A stretch of 64,000 bases of DNA from CAVZVZ01 sp963778895 (GTDB lineage Bacteria > Actinomycetota > Acidimicrobiia > Acidimicrobiales > Acidimicrobilacustridaceae). How positions within the stretch are numbered: position 1 is the stretch's first letter; every line of letters starts with the position of its first letter. The notes below the pieces were generated by a model. It made no database searches. It saw only the letters and a program-made list of their open reading frames with translations, and was not told the DNA's origin. Shown piece by piece: positions 56,585 through 64,000 of the stretch. Position numbers and translations under genes: made by a program. Location: NCBI GenBank assembly GCA_963778895.1, contig CAVZVZ010000005.1, positions 1,178,001-1,242,000 on the forward strand. The letters are read 5' to 3'.

Positions 56585-57607
56585 GTGAGCGATCAGCCCG
56601 GCGACGGCCGTCCCGACGATCCCGAGGAGCTCGAACGCGAGCTCGAGGAGCTCGAAGAGCGCATCGACTCCTCGACCAAGCCGAGCGGGGTCTCGCGCAG
56701 CCGGCTGCGACGACTGAACCGTCAGGTCCGCGAGGCCGCCCCCGACGCGCTCGTTCTCGACCGAGGGCGGGTTCACGGTGCGGGGTATCGCGCGGCGGAC
56801 GGACAGCTACGGGTTCGTCTTGATACTGCTCGCCGTGCTGATTTGGGTGTTCGTGCCCTTCGCCAGCAACGAACGTTGGGCGACGCTCCCTGTCCTCGCG
56901 GTGTTCTTTTTGACCATCCTGATCGCAATGCACACGTCGTTCGTGCGCGAGGGATGGCTGGTCGCCGTCATCGTCGTTGACAGCGCTCTTCTGCTCCTCG
57001 GCATCGCGGGATACATCTCGGACAACACCGGGCTGAGAGTGCTGAGCAACGGCGGCTACGGTTTCATGCTCCTCGCCACCGCGCTGGTGGTTCTGCGGCG
57101 CGTGCTCACTCATCAAACGGTGACCTCCCGCACGCTGTCCGGCGCGGTAGCGGCCTTGTTCTTCGTGGGTTTGGCCTTTGCGAGTTTCGCCGAAGCATCG
57201 GTGCTGCATGATCCCGCCTCGTATTCCGCCAGCGGTGGCGGCAGCCTCGGGTTCGCCACGATGCTCTACTTCTCGTTCGTCACGCTCCCCACCTTGGGCT
57301 ACGGCGACATCGTGCCGGTGAGCAGCACCGCCCGGTCGCTCGCCACGATGGAAGCTGTCCTGGGCCAGATCTATCTGGTCACGATCGTGGCCCGCCTGGT
57401 CTCACTCCTGGGCATGGGCCGCCTCGATTCGCCTGCCGACGCGGCCACCAGCGACGATCAGAGCCGGCGAAGCGGGCCAGTCTCAGCCGAACCTGGTACA
57501 GATCCCGTCGTTATCGCGACCGGATCTGTACCAGGTTCGCGGTCGTTGGGACGCGGAACGGCCGGCCCCGAAGGACCGGCCGTTCCAACACTCCGAAGAG
57601 CGGATGA
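56585..57607 (+). CDS. Two-pore-helix potassium channel protein, frameshifted, end uncertain
   Basis: An acidic coiled-coil N-terminus (EELERELEELEERIDSS) leads to several membrane helices, then the selectivity filter TLPTLGYGDIVPVS and a last helix ending LVSLLGMGR. One inserted C near 56760 breaks the frame between the cytoplasmic head and the first helix. After the last helix no stop appears in any forward frame until 57605-57607. The present frame would continue to 57857, antisense to groEL. A palindromic repeat at 57488-57539 lies in this tail, so the native end is unclear. It resembles two-helix bacterial ion channels with extra N-terminal helices. Confidence 0.75.
57488..57539. repeat. 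Palindromic repeat element, variant C
   Basis: Perfect 18-bp arms CGAACCTGGTACAGATCC and GGATCTGTACCAGGTTCG flank 16 bases. The outer eight bases of each arm (CGAACCTG / CAGGTTCG) are the same as in the element at 10525-10577, while the core differs. It is at the 3' end of the channel gene, between it and groEL. Confidence 0.8.
57556..57587 (-). terminator. Hairpin terminator downstream of groEL with UUCG loop
   Basis: Read on the minus strand, a 14-pair stem GGAACGGCCGGTCC and GGGCCGGCCGTTCC closes a TTCG tetraloop, with one G-T pair. It starts 20 nt after the groEL stop. There is no T run after it, which is common in GC-rich actinobacteria. It may serve both convergent transcripts. Confidence 0.75.
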
Positions 57608-59251
57608 CTACATCATCCCGCCCATGCCACCCATACCGCCCATGGCCGCCGCCGCGGCGGCGGGGTCCGGGCCGGCCTCGGGCTTGTCGGCCACGAGGGT
57701 CTCGGTGGTGAGCAACAGGCCGGCGATCGATGCTGCGTTCTGCAGCGCCGCACGCGTGACCTTGGCCGGATCGATGACGCCGGCCTTGAGCAGGTCGACG
57801 AACTCGCCCGTGGCCGCGTTGAAACCGGTGGTGCCGGTCTCGGTCTCGGCTTGCTGAACGATGACCGCACCCTCGTAACCGGCGTTGTCGGCGATGAGCC
57901 GAGCCGGGGCCTCGAGTGAGCGGTACACGATGCGAGCACCAGTGGACTCGTCACCGTCGAGCTTGTCCATGAGGTCGGCGACCGGCTTGCGGGCCCGCAG
58001 CAATGCGGTACCACCGCCGGCGACGATGCCTTCCTCGATGGCGGCACGCGTCGCCGACAGCGCGTCTTCGATGCGGTGCTTCTTCTCCTTGAGCTCGACC
58101 TCGGTGGCCGCGCCGACCTTGACGACGGCGACGCCGCCCGACAGCTTCGCGAGCCGCTCTTGCAGCTTCTCGCGGTCCCAATCGGAATCGGTGTCGTCGA
58201 TCTCACGCTTGATCTGCGCGACACGACCGGTCACGTCTTCGCTCTTGCCGGCGCCTTCGATGATCGTGGTGTTGTCCTTGTCGATGACCACCTTGCGGGC
58301 CCGACCGAGCAGATCGACGGTGGTGTTCTCGAGCTTCAGGCCGACCTCTTCCGAGATCACCTGGCCCCCCGTGAGCACGGCCATGTCCTGCAGCATCGCC
58401 TTGCGACGCTCGCCGAAGCCGGGGGCCTTGACGGCGACCGACTGGAACGTGCCGCGGATCTTGTTGACGACGAGCGTGGCCAGAGCCTCGCCCTCGACAT
58501 CCTCGGCCACGATCAGGAGCGGCTTGCCACCCTGCATGACCTTCTCGAGCACCGGTAGGAGGTCCTGGACCGACGTGATCTTGCCGTTGACGAACAGGAT
58601 GTACGGCTCGTCGAGCACAGCCTCTTGCCGTTCCGGATCGCTGACGAAGTACGGCGACAAGTAGCCCTTGTCGAACTGCATGCCCTCGGTGAACTCGAGC
58701 TCCATGCCGAACGTGTTGGACTCCTCGACGGTGACCACACCGTCCTTGCCCACCTTGTCGATGGCATCGGCGATGACCTCGCCAATGGCGGTGTCGGCCG
58801 CCGAGATCGACGCAACCTGCGCGATCTCCGACTTGTCCTCGACCTCTTTCGACTGCTCGCTGATGGCTTCGACGGCCGCTTGCACGGCCTTTTCGATGCC
58901 CCGCTTCAGGCTGAGCGGGCTGGCACCGGCAGCCACGTTGCGCAGACCCTCGCGCACGAGCGCTTGAGCCAGCACCGTCGCGGTGGTGGTGCCGTCACCG
59001 GCGATGTCATTGGTCTTGGTGGCAACCTCTTTGACGAGCTGGGCGCCCATGTTCTCGAAGGGGTCGTCGAGCTCGATCTCGCGAGCAATCGAGACGCCGT
59101 CGTTGGTGATGGTCGGGGCACCGAACTTCTTGTCGAGGACGACGTTGCGGCCCTTCGGCCCGAGCGTCACCTTCACGGCGTCGGCGAGACGATTCACACC
59201 CTCTTCGAGAGCGCGACGAGCGTCCTCGTCGAATTTCAAGATCTTGGCCAT
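57608..59251 (-). CDS. groEL: Chaperonin GroEL
   Basis: A 547-residue Hsp60 chaperonin. It starts MAKILKFDEDARRALEEGVN, contains the ATP-binding GDGTTTATVLAQALVREG, the conserved AAVEEGI-type stretch (AIEEGIVAGGGTALL), and ends with the methionine-glycine tail GGMGGMGGMM typical of folding-competent GroELs. ATG at 59251 has AGGAG upstream. It follows groES by 9 bp and is controlled with it by the CIRCE operator. Intact. Confidence 0.99.
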   Translation of the reverse strand: MAKILKFDEDARRALEEGVNRLADAVKVTLGPKGRNVVLDKKFGAPTITNDGVSIAREIELDDPFENMGAQLVKEVATKTNDIAGDGTTTATVLAQALVREGLRNVAAGASPLSLKRGIEKAVQAAVEAISEQSKEVEDKSEIAQVASISAADTAIGEVIADAIDKVGKDGVVTVEESNTFGMELEFTEGMQFDKGYLSPYFVSDPERQEAVLDEPYILFVNGKITSVQDLLPVLEKVMQGGKPLLIVAEDVEGEALATLVVNKIRGTFQSVAVKAPGFGERRKAMLQDMAVLTGGQVISEEVGLKLENTTVDLLGRARKVVIDKDNTTIIEGAGKSEDVTGRVAQIKREIDDTDSDWDREKLQERLAKLSGGVAVVKVGAATEVELKEKKHRIEDALSATRAAIEEGIVAGGGTALLRARKPVADLMDKLDGDESTGARIVYRSLEAPARLIADNAGYEGAVIVQQAETETGTTGFNAATGEFVDLLKAGVIDPAKVTRAALQNAASIAGLLLTTETLVADKPEAGPDPAAAAAAMGGMGGMGGMM

Positions 59252-59260
59252 GGGGAACTC

Positions 59261-59557
59261 CTACTTCTTCTTGAGGACGGCGAGCACGTCGCGGCCGTTG
59301 AGGATCAACAGGTCATCGCCGTCGACGGTGATCTCGGTGCCGCCGTACTTGCTGTAGACGACGGTGTCGCCCTTCTTCACGTCGAGCGGGATCACGTCGC
59401 CCGTCTGCTCGGAGCGGCGGCCGGGGCCCACTGCGAGCACCTCGCCCTGCTGGGGCTTTTCCTTGGCGGTGTCGGGGATGACAAGGCCGCTGGCGGTCGT
59501 TTCCTCGGATTCACCGGGCTTGACGACGATGCGGTCCTCGAGCGGCTGAAGGTTCAT
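59261..59557 (-). CDS. groES: Co-chaperonin GroES
   Basis: A 98-residue co-chaperonin. It begins MNLQPLEDRIVVKPGESEET, has the mobile loop TTASGLVIPDTAKEKPQQG, and ends with ILNGRDVLAVLKKK. GGAGG precedes the ATG. It forms the lid of the GroEL chamber. It heads the groESL operon behind a CIRCE operator and a housekeeping promoter. Intact. Confidence 0.99.
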   Translation of the reverse strand: MNLQPLEDRIVVKPGESEETTASGLVIPDTAKEKPQQGEVLAVGPGRRSEQTGDVIPLDVKKGDTVVYSKYGGTEITVDGDDLLILNGRDVLAVLKKK

Positions 59558-59608
59558 TTCTACTTCGCCTCCGTAATGGCGGGGTCAGCACTCTCTGCGG
59601 GAGAGTGA

Positions 59609-59635
59609 TTAGCACTCTCATAAGTCGAGTGCTAA
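59609..59635. promoter_or_regulatory. CIRCE operator (HrcA site)
   Basis: TTAGCACTC (59609-59617), nine bases, then GAGTGCTAA (59627-59635) is a perfect match to the CIRCE consensus bound by the HrcA heat-shock repressor. It overlaps the expected transcription start of groES. A further half-like copy with GAGAGTGCT is seen nearer the gene, at about 59587-59606. Confidence 0.97.
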
Positions 59636-59664
59636 CCCTACGCGCACCCAGGCCGCAGATGCAA
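59635..59664 (-). promoter_or_regulatory. Probable housekeeping promoter of groESL
   Basis: On the minus strand TTGCAT (59664-59659) is followed by 18 bases and TAGGGT (59640-59635). These resemble the -35 and -10 boxes of the primary sigma factor. The -10 box abuts the CIRCE operator, a normal arrangement for HrcA repression. Confidence 0.6.
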
Positions 59665-59677
59665 CACGGTCCGCCGA

Positions 59678-59727
59678 CGAACTTGCAGCCGACTCGCGTT
59701 CTGGCGTGCTTTTCGGCTGCAGGTTCG
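59678..59727. repeat. Palindromic repeat element, copy B
   Basis: Arms CGAACTTGCAGCCGA (59678-59692) and TCGGCTGCAGGTTCG (59713-59727) pair in 14 of 15 positions. The sequence GCGTGCTTTTCGGCTGCAGG parallels copy A at 10525-10577, and both have TCTGACC beside them on the minus strand. It starts 6 nt after the tsaD stop and could act as its terminator. Confidence 0.8.
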
Positions 59728-59733
59728 GTGGGG

Positions 59734-60743
<1,010 letters not shown>

Positions 60744-60747
<4 letters not shown>

Positions 60748-61307
60748 GAGCCCCACTCCTCGATCGCCGTCGCGACCGGCAACGACGCCCGGATCTCGTC
60801 GAGACGTTCGCGGTACGCGTCGCTCTGCACCTCTGTCGCCCACATCACCAGTGCATCCTCGTTGGTTTCTCGGTAGTAGTTCTTGCGCACGCCGACCGGT
60901 GCGAACCCGAACCGCCCGTACAACGCGACCGCGGGCGCGTTCGAAGGGCGCACCTCGAGCGTGAGGGCCTCGCAGCCGTGGTCGAGGGCGCGCTCGGTGA
61001 GGACCAACAGCATCCGGGTTGCAACTCGATGCTGCTGCCACTCCGGATCAACAGAGATCGTCGTGACGTGTCCGTCCTCGGCCGCAAACAGTAAGCCGGC
61101 AAATCCAATCACCCGACTTTCGTGCTTCGCCACCAGATAGACGCGTGCGTCGCGATACGACAACTCACTCATGAAAAGCCCGAGTGACCAGCCGCGAGGC
61201 GAGTTGTGGCTCTCGATCCGCAGCACGCTGCGCAAGTGCCGGCGCCGCATGGGGCCCACGACGATCGGTGTCGTGTCGAGATCGACGACGCGAACTGCGC
61301 TATTCAT
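60744..61307 (-). CDS. rimI: RimI-type N-acetyltransferase
   Basis: A 187-residue GNAT protein. The acetyl-CoA motif is VDPEWQQHRVATRMLLVL, and LEVRPSNAPAVALYGRFGF with a later NYYRETNEDALVM fits RimI, which acetylates ribosomal protein S18 and other N-termini. An N-terminal extension of about 18 residues is present. It is translationally coupled to tsaD. The neighbourhood of tsaB and tsaD is classical for rimI. Confidence 0.92.
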
Positions 61308-61332
61308 GACGCCTCCCGCGAGCGTAGGGCGT

Positions 61333-62031
61333 TCACGCCGACTCCCGGGTTTTCCAGTTGATCTCGGCGTCCGGCTTGCGCAGGTACAGCGGCTGCACGT
61401 CCGAGAGATTCACGAACTGCTCGCGCAAGGCCTGCGAATGGGCAAGCTGCACGAGCGACGTGGCCGACGGGAACGCGAAGCTGTCGTCGACGATCTCGAC
61501 GCGCGTCAGGCCGTCGAACACCTCGCGATAGCGAAGGGCGCCGTCGCCGACGAGCAAGCAGTCGTCACCACGGGCCAGGATCTCCGACGCCAGATCGTCG
61601 GGCGAGCCCAGCTGGTGGGCCGAGAGTCGCTGCACACCGCCGGGCACCTGTCGGTAGAACGCGAAGAACAATTCGCCGCGTCGGGCGTCGATCGCCGCTA
61701 CGACGAGCCTCGGACTGAACCGCACCGGGAGTGCCAGCAGGTCGAGGCTCGGCACGCCGATCATCGGCACACGCAGCGCATGGGCCATGGCCTTCGCCGC
61801 GGCCACACCGACGCGCAAGCCCGTGAAGAGGCCCGGGCCGAGATCAACGGCGACGACGCTGATCTCCGAGAGCGAGATGCGCGCTTGCCGACACGTGAAC
61901 TCGATCGCCGGCGTGAGGATCTCGGCGTGCTGACGACCCCGAGCCGATTGCGTGGAGGCCAGCACACCCTCGTGGCCGCCGATCGCCACACTGACCTGTG
62001 GCGTCGCGGTGTCGATGCCGAGAATCAGCAC
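61333..62031 (-). CDS. tsaB: tRNA threonylcarbamoyladenosine biosynthesis protein TsaB
   Basis: A 232-residue scaffold paralogous to TsaD without catalytic metal ligands. It begins MLILGIDTATPQVSVAIGGH, has RGRQHAEILTPAIEF and VDLGPGLFTGLRVGVAAAKA. It dimerises with TsaD and TsaE in t6A synthesis. Its start overlaps the tsaE stop by 7 nt, and rimI follows 25 bp later. Intact. Confidence 0.95.
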   Translation of the reverse strand: MLILGIDTATPQVSVAIGGHEGVLASTQSARGRQHAEILTPAIEFTCRQARISLSEISVVAVDLGPGLFTGLRVGVAAAKAMAHALRVPMIGVPSLDLLALPVRFSPRLVVAAIDARRGELFFAFYRQVPGGVQRLSAHQLGSPDDLASEILARGDDCLLVGDGALRYREVFDGLTRVEIVDDSFAFPSATSLVQLAHSQALREQFVNLSDVQPLYLRKPDAEINWKTRESA

Positions 62032-62519
62032 GGCTCAGCCCCCTCGGTCCACGCCTGCAGCACCGTCGCCATCGCACGGACGCGGGGCGTCCAGCGCGGA
62101 CCGATCGGGGTGAGCTCGAGCTCACGATCATCGTCGGACTCCCCGAAGCCGAACCGCACCTCGAGGAAGTCGGCCGGCAGCGCCGGCACGATGGCGTCGC
62201 CCCATTCGATGAGCGTCACGCCACCCTCGTCCAGCATCTCGGCCAACCCGAGGTCGTCCACCTCGGCCAACTGCTCCAACCGGTACACGTCGAGATGGTT
62301 CATCGGCAGGCGGCCGTGGTACTGCGACACCAGCGTGAACGTAGGGCTCGTAATGGATTCGACGACGCCGAGCGCCGCACCGAAACCCTGAGCGAATGCG
62401 GTCTTACCGGCGCCGAGGTCGCCGGCCAGCAGGATCAGGTCACCGGGGCGCGCCAGCTCGGCGAGCGTGGCTGCGACCGCCTTGGTGTCATCGACTGATT
62501 TCGTCATGAGCCGGATCAC
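62025..62519 (-). CDS. tsaE: tRNA threonylcarbamoyladenosine biosynthesis ATPase TsaE
   Basis: A 164-residue P-loop ATPase. Walker A is LAGDLGAGKTAFAQG, then SPTFTLVSQYHGRLPMNHLD and TLIEWGDAIVPALP. I prefer GTG at 62519, because IRLMTKSVDDTKAVA is the family's first strand and helix and the start overlaps the glycosylase stop by four bases (GTGA). The ATG at 62507 is an alternative. Intact. Confidence 0.93.
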   Translation of the reverse strand: MIRLMTKSVDDTKAVAATLAELARPGDLILLAGDLGAGKTAFAQGFGAALGVVESITSPTFTLVSQYHGRLPMNHLDVYRLEQLAEVDDLGLAEMLDEGGVTLIEWGDAIVPALPADFLEVRFGFGESDDDRELELTPIGPRWTPRVRAMATVLQAWTEGAEPC

Positions 62520-63095
62520 GAGAGCACTACACCTTGCTGGGCCAGCACCTGCTTGGCGCGCACCAGATCGGCGCGCATCTGCGCCATGGGCTCGCCTCCA
62601 CCGCGAAGAACATAAGCGGGATGCACCGTCGGCACGAGCACGCGGCCTCCGTACGGGTAGCTCGCACCGCGGAGCTTGGTGATGCCCTGTTTGGTCTGCA
62701 GCAGGAGCTGCGAGGCGAACTTGCCGAGCGTCACGATCACCTTCGGGTCGACGAGAGTCGAGTTGCTGTTCGAGCCACGGGTTGCACGAGCTGATCTCGT
62801 CCGGTTCCGGATCACGATTGTTCGGCGGTCGGCACTTCACCACGTTGGTGATGTACACCCGGTCCCGGGTGACCCCGAGCTCCTCGAACATCAGCTGATC
62901 GAGGAGCTTGCCCGATCGGCCGACGAAAGGCAGCCCTTGTCGATCCTCCTCGGCGCCCGGGCCTTCACCGACGAACATCAACGCGGCCTCGGGGTCACCC
63001 ATACCGACGACCACCTGGGTTCGACCTTGCTCCGACAACTTGCACCGCACACACGAACGCGCCTCCTCGGTGAGGACAGCAAGGGGTGTGGGCAC
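62516..63095 (-). CDS. Family 4 uracil-DNA glycosylase, one frameshift
   Basis: About 192 residues of an iron-sulfur uracil-DNA glycosylase. Cysteines in RSCVRCKL and in VVKCRPPNNRDPEPDE and SSCNPW would hold a 4Fe-4S cluster. The active-site loop is FVGEGPGAEEDRQGLPFVGR and the later segment is VPTVHPAYVLRGGG. One inserted G near 62760 breaks the frame after NPWLEQQL. Removing it gives 193 codons and restores TLVDPKVIVTLGK. GTG at 63095. It removes uracil from DNA. Confidence 0.92.
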
Positions 63096-63104
63096 CGAGA
63101 GATG

Positions 63105-63968
63105 CTACCGAAGGGACCCCGCCTGCCGAACGGCCAGCTCCACTGCCCGAACGGCGAGGGCACGCACGAGATCCAGGCCGGCCGCCACCTCCCCGGTCGC
63201 CGCGGCCACCACGGCATCGCCGTCGACACGGGTGTGGGGCGGGAACAAGGCTCGAGCCAGGCCGTCGTGACCGCCCTGGGCGACGACCAAGCAGTCCGCC
63301 TTGTCGAGCTCGGCGTTGGTGGCCACGACCCCCAGGGTGGTGTTGCCGAACCCGGCGGCCACGGCCTCGTCGAAGGCGTCCATCGACGCGGTGGACACAT
63401 CGACGCCGCGATCGTCGACATCTCCGAAGGCGTTCAGGGCAACCAGCGCTGCCACCACCAGCTCACCGTGGCGGATCGACACGGATCCCAATCCGGCGGG
63501 GCGCCGATGATCGGCCCCGCGCCACTTGTTGACCGTCGCGCCCGTTCCGGCCCCGACGGGACCCAGCTCGACCGAGTCGGATCGCGCCGCCTCGCACGCC
63601 GCGAAGCCCTCGGCGGCGCCGGGGCGAACGGAGGCATCACCGACGGCGAGGTCGAACAACGACGCACCGACGACGATGGGTACCGGGCCGGCGGACGTGG
63701 GAAAGCCTGTGCCCCGGGCCTCCAGCCAGCGCATGACGCCGTCCGCCGCCGCGAGCCCGTAGGCGGAGCCACCGGACAGCACGACGGCGTCCAGTCGGTG
63801 CACCAAGCGATGGGGGTCGAGCAGGTCGAACTCACGGGTGGCCGGAGCGCCGCCGCGAACCTCGCCGGACGCCAGCGTGCCCTCGGGGAAGAGCACCACC
63901 GTGCAGCCGGTTCGCGCGTCGTGATTCGTCCAGTGCCCAACCCGGACGCCCACGACATCGGTGATCAT
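63105..63968 (-). CDS. P1-family (DmpA-like) aminopeptidase
   Basis: A 287-residue member of the DmpA/ornithine acetyltransferase-like N-terminal-nucleophile fold. It begins MITDVVGVRVGHWTNHDART, and AVVLSGGSAYGLAAADGVMR and GPVGAGTGATVNKWRGAD are typical. The precursor would cleave itself in GFGNTTLGVVATNAELDKAD, exposing a Thr nucleophile. The ATG at 63968 overlaps an upstream stop (ATGA). The peptide substrate is unknown. Intact. Confidence 0.9.
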   Translation of the reverse strand: MITDVVGVRVGHWTNHDARTGCTVVLFPEGTLASGEVRGGAPATREFDLLDPHRLVHRLDAVVLSGGSAYGLAAADGVMRWLEARGTGFPTSAGPVPIVVGASLFDLAVGDASVRPGAAEGFAACEAARSDSVELGPVGAGTGATVNKWRGADHRRPAGLGSVSIRHGELVVAALVALNAFGDVDDRGVDVSTASMDAFDEAVAAGFGNTTLGVVATNAELDKADCLVVAQGGHDGLARALFPPHTRVDGDAVVAAATGEVAAGLDLVRALAVRAVELAVRQAGSLR

Positions 63969-64000
63969 GTTCGGCCCCGGTCAGCGTCGGTAGTGGCGTG
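63965..64000 (-). CDS. 3' end of an upstream gene (partial, 11 residues visible)
   Basis: On the minus strand a reading frame ending HATTDADRGRT stops at TGA 63965-63967, overlapping the ATG of the peptidase gene in ATGA. This stop/start overlap is the usual coupling in this genome, so a preceding co-transcribed gene is likely. Too little is visible to identify it. Confidence 0.4.
   Translation of the reverse strand, partial: HATTDADRGRT

Overview
This window comes from a high-GC Gram-positive bacterium of the phylum Actinomycetota. The best fit is an Acidimicrobiia-type organism. Supporting signs are two WhiB iron-sulfur regulators, a GuaB3-type IMP dehydrogenase, ppk1 beside a MutT1-like Nudix gene, a three-subunit sdhCAB, an ECF sigma/anti-sigma/HtrA/TatA stress cluster, and a small protein starting with a GPGWWLASDGKYY motif. 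GTG and TTG starts and 1-4 nt start/stop overlaps are frequent. I see no rRNA, tRNA, CRISPR array, prophage or insertion sequence.

Layout. 0-7.4 kb: Nudix gene, ppk1, htrA with a 70-bp tandem repeat at its 3' end, whiB, anti-sigma factor, ECF sigma with a sigma-E-type promoter, tatA, and a glutamate formimidoyltransferase. 7.4-18 kb: whiB2-like gene, macro-domain protein, a VWA protein and its MoxR AAA+ partner separated by a glycosidase-rpiA-aquaporin cassette on the other strand, and a PAS/GAF/GGDEF/EAL protein. 18-24 kb: GH2 glycosidase and sdhCAB. 24-31 kb: small accessory genes (DUF4397, DedA, MarR, SCP2-like, Fpg/Nei glycosylase, membrane glycosyltransferase-like). 31-44 kb: central metabolism on the minus strand (mdh, aldehyde dehydrogenase, icd, metF, folD, purH, purN, sucD, sucC, B12-binding subunit). 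44-50 kb: degenerate Rieske-like protein, acyl-CoA synthetase behind a long hairpin, vapBC, pcrA, dienelactone hydrolase. 50-57 kb: guaA, guaB3, methyltransferase, alpha/beta hydrolase, PAP2 phosphatase, Nudix CoA pyrophosphatase and a K+ channel. 57-64 kb: groEL, groES with CIRCE, then the tsaD-rimI-tsaB-tsaE tRNA t6A cluster, uracil-DNA glycosylase and a P1-family peptidase.

How the genes fit together. icd, mdh, sdhCAB and sucCD supply much of the TCA cycle. folD, metF, purN and purH join one-carbon and purine metabolism, and guaB3/guaA complete GMP synthesis. The sigma/anti-sigma/HtrA/TatA block is a cell-envelope stress module. The order pcrA..sucCD..purN-purH and tsaE-tsaB-rimI-tsaD-groES-groEL..guaB3-guaA matches arrangements known from other Actinomycetota such as Mycobacterium.

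Caution. At least sixteen genes, including essential ones (guaA, guaB3, rpiA, pcrA), carry single-base frameshifts. Several sit in short homopolymers, and gene length often returns to a multiple of three when the indel is removed. I treat these as sequencing errors and give whole-gene coordinates. The damage is densest at 2.7-12.5 kb and 48-57.5 kb.

I found no clearly undescribed multi-gene system. The most unusual items are a dispersed palindromic repeat family, a 46-nt hairpin before an acyl-CoA synthetase gene, a Rieske-like protein without cluster ligands, the 70-bp tandem repeat entering htrA, and the split MoxR/VWA pair.
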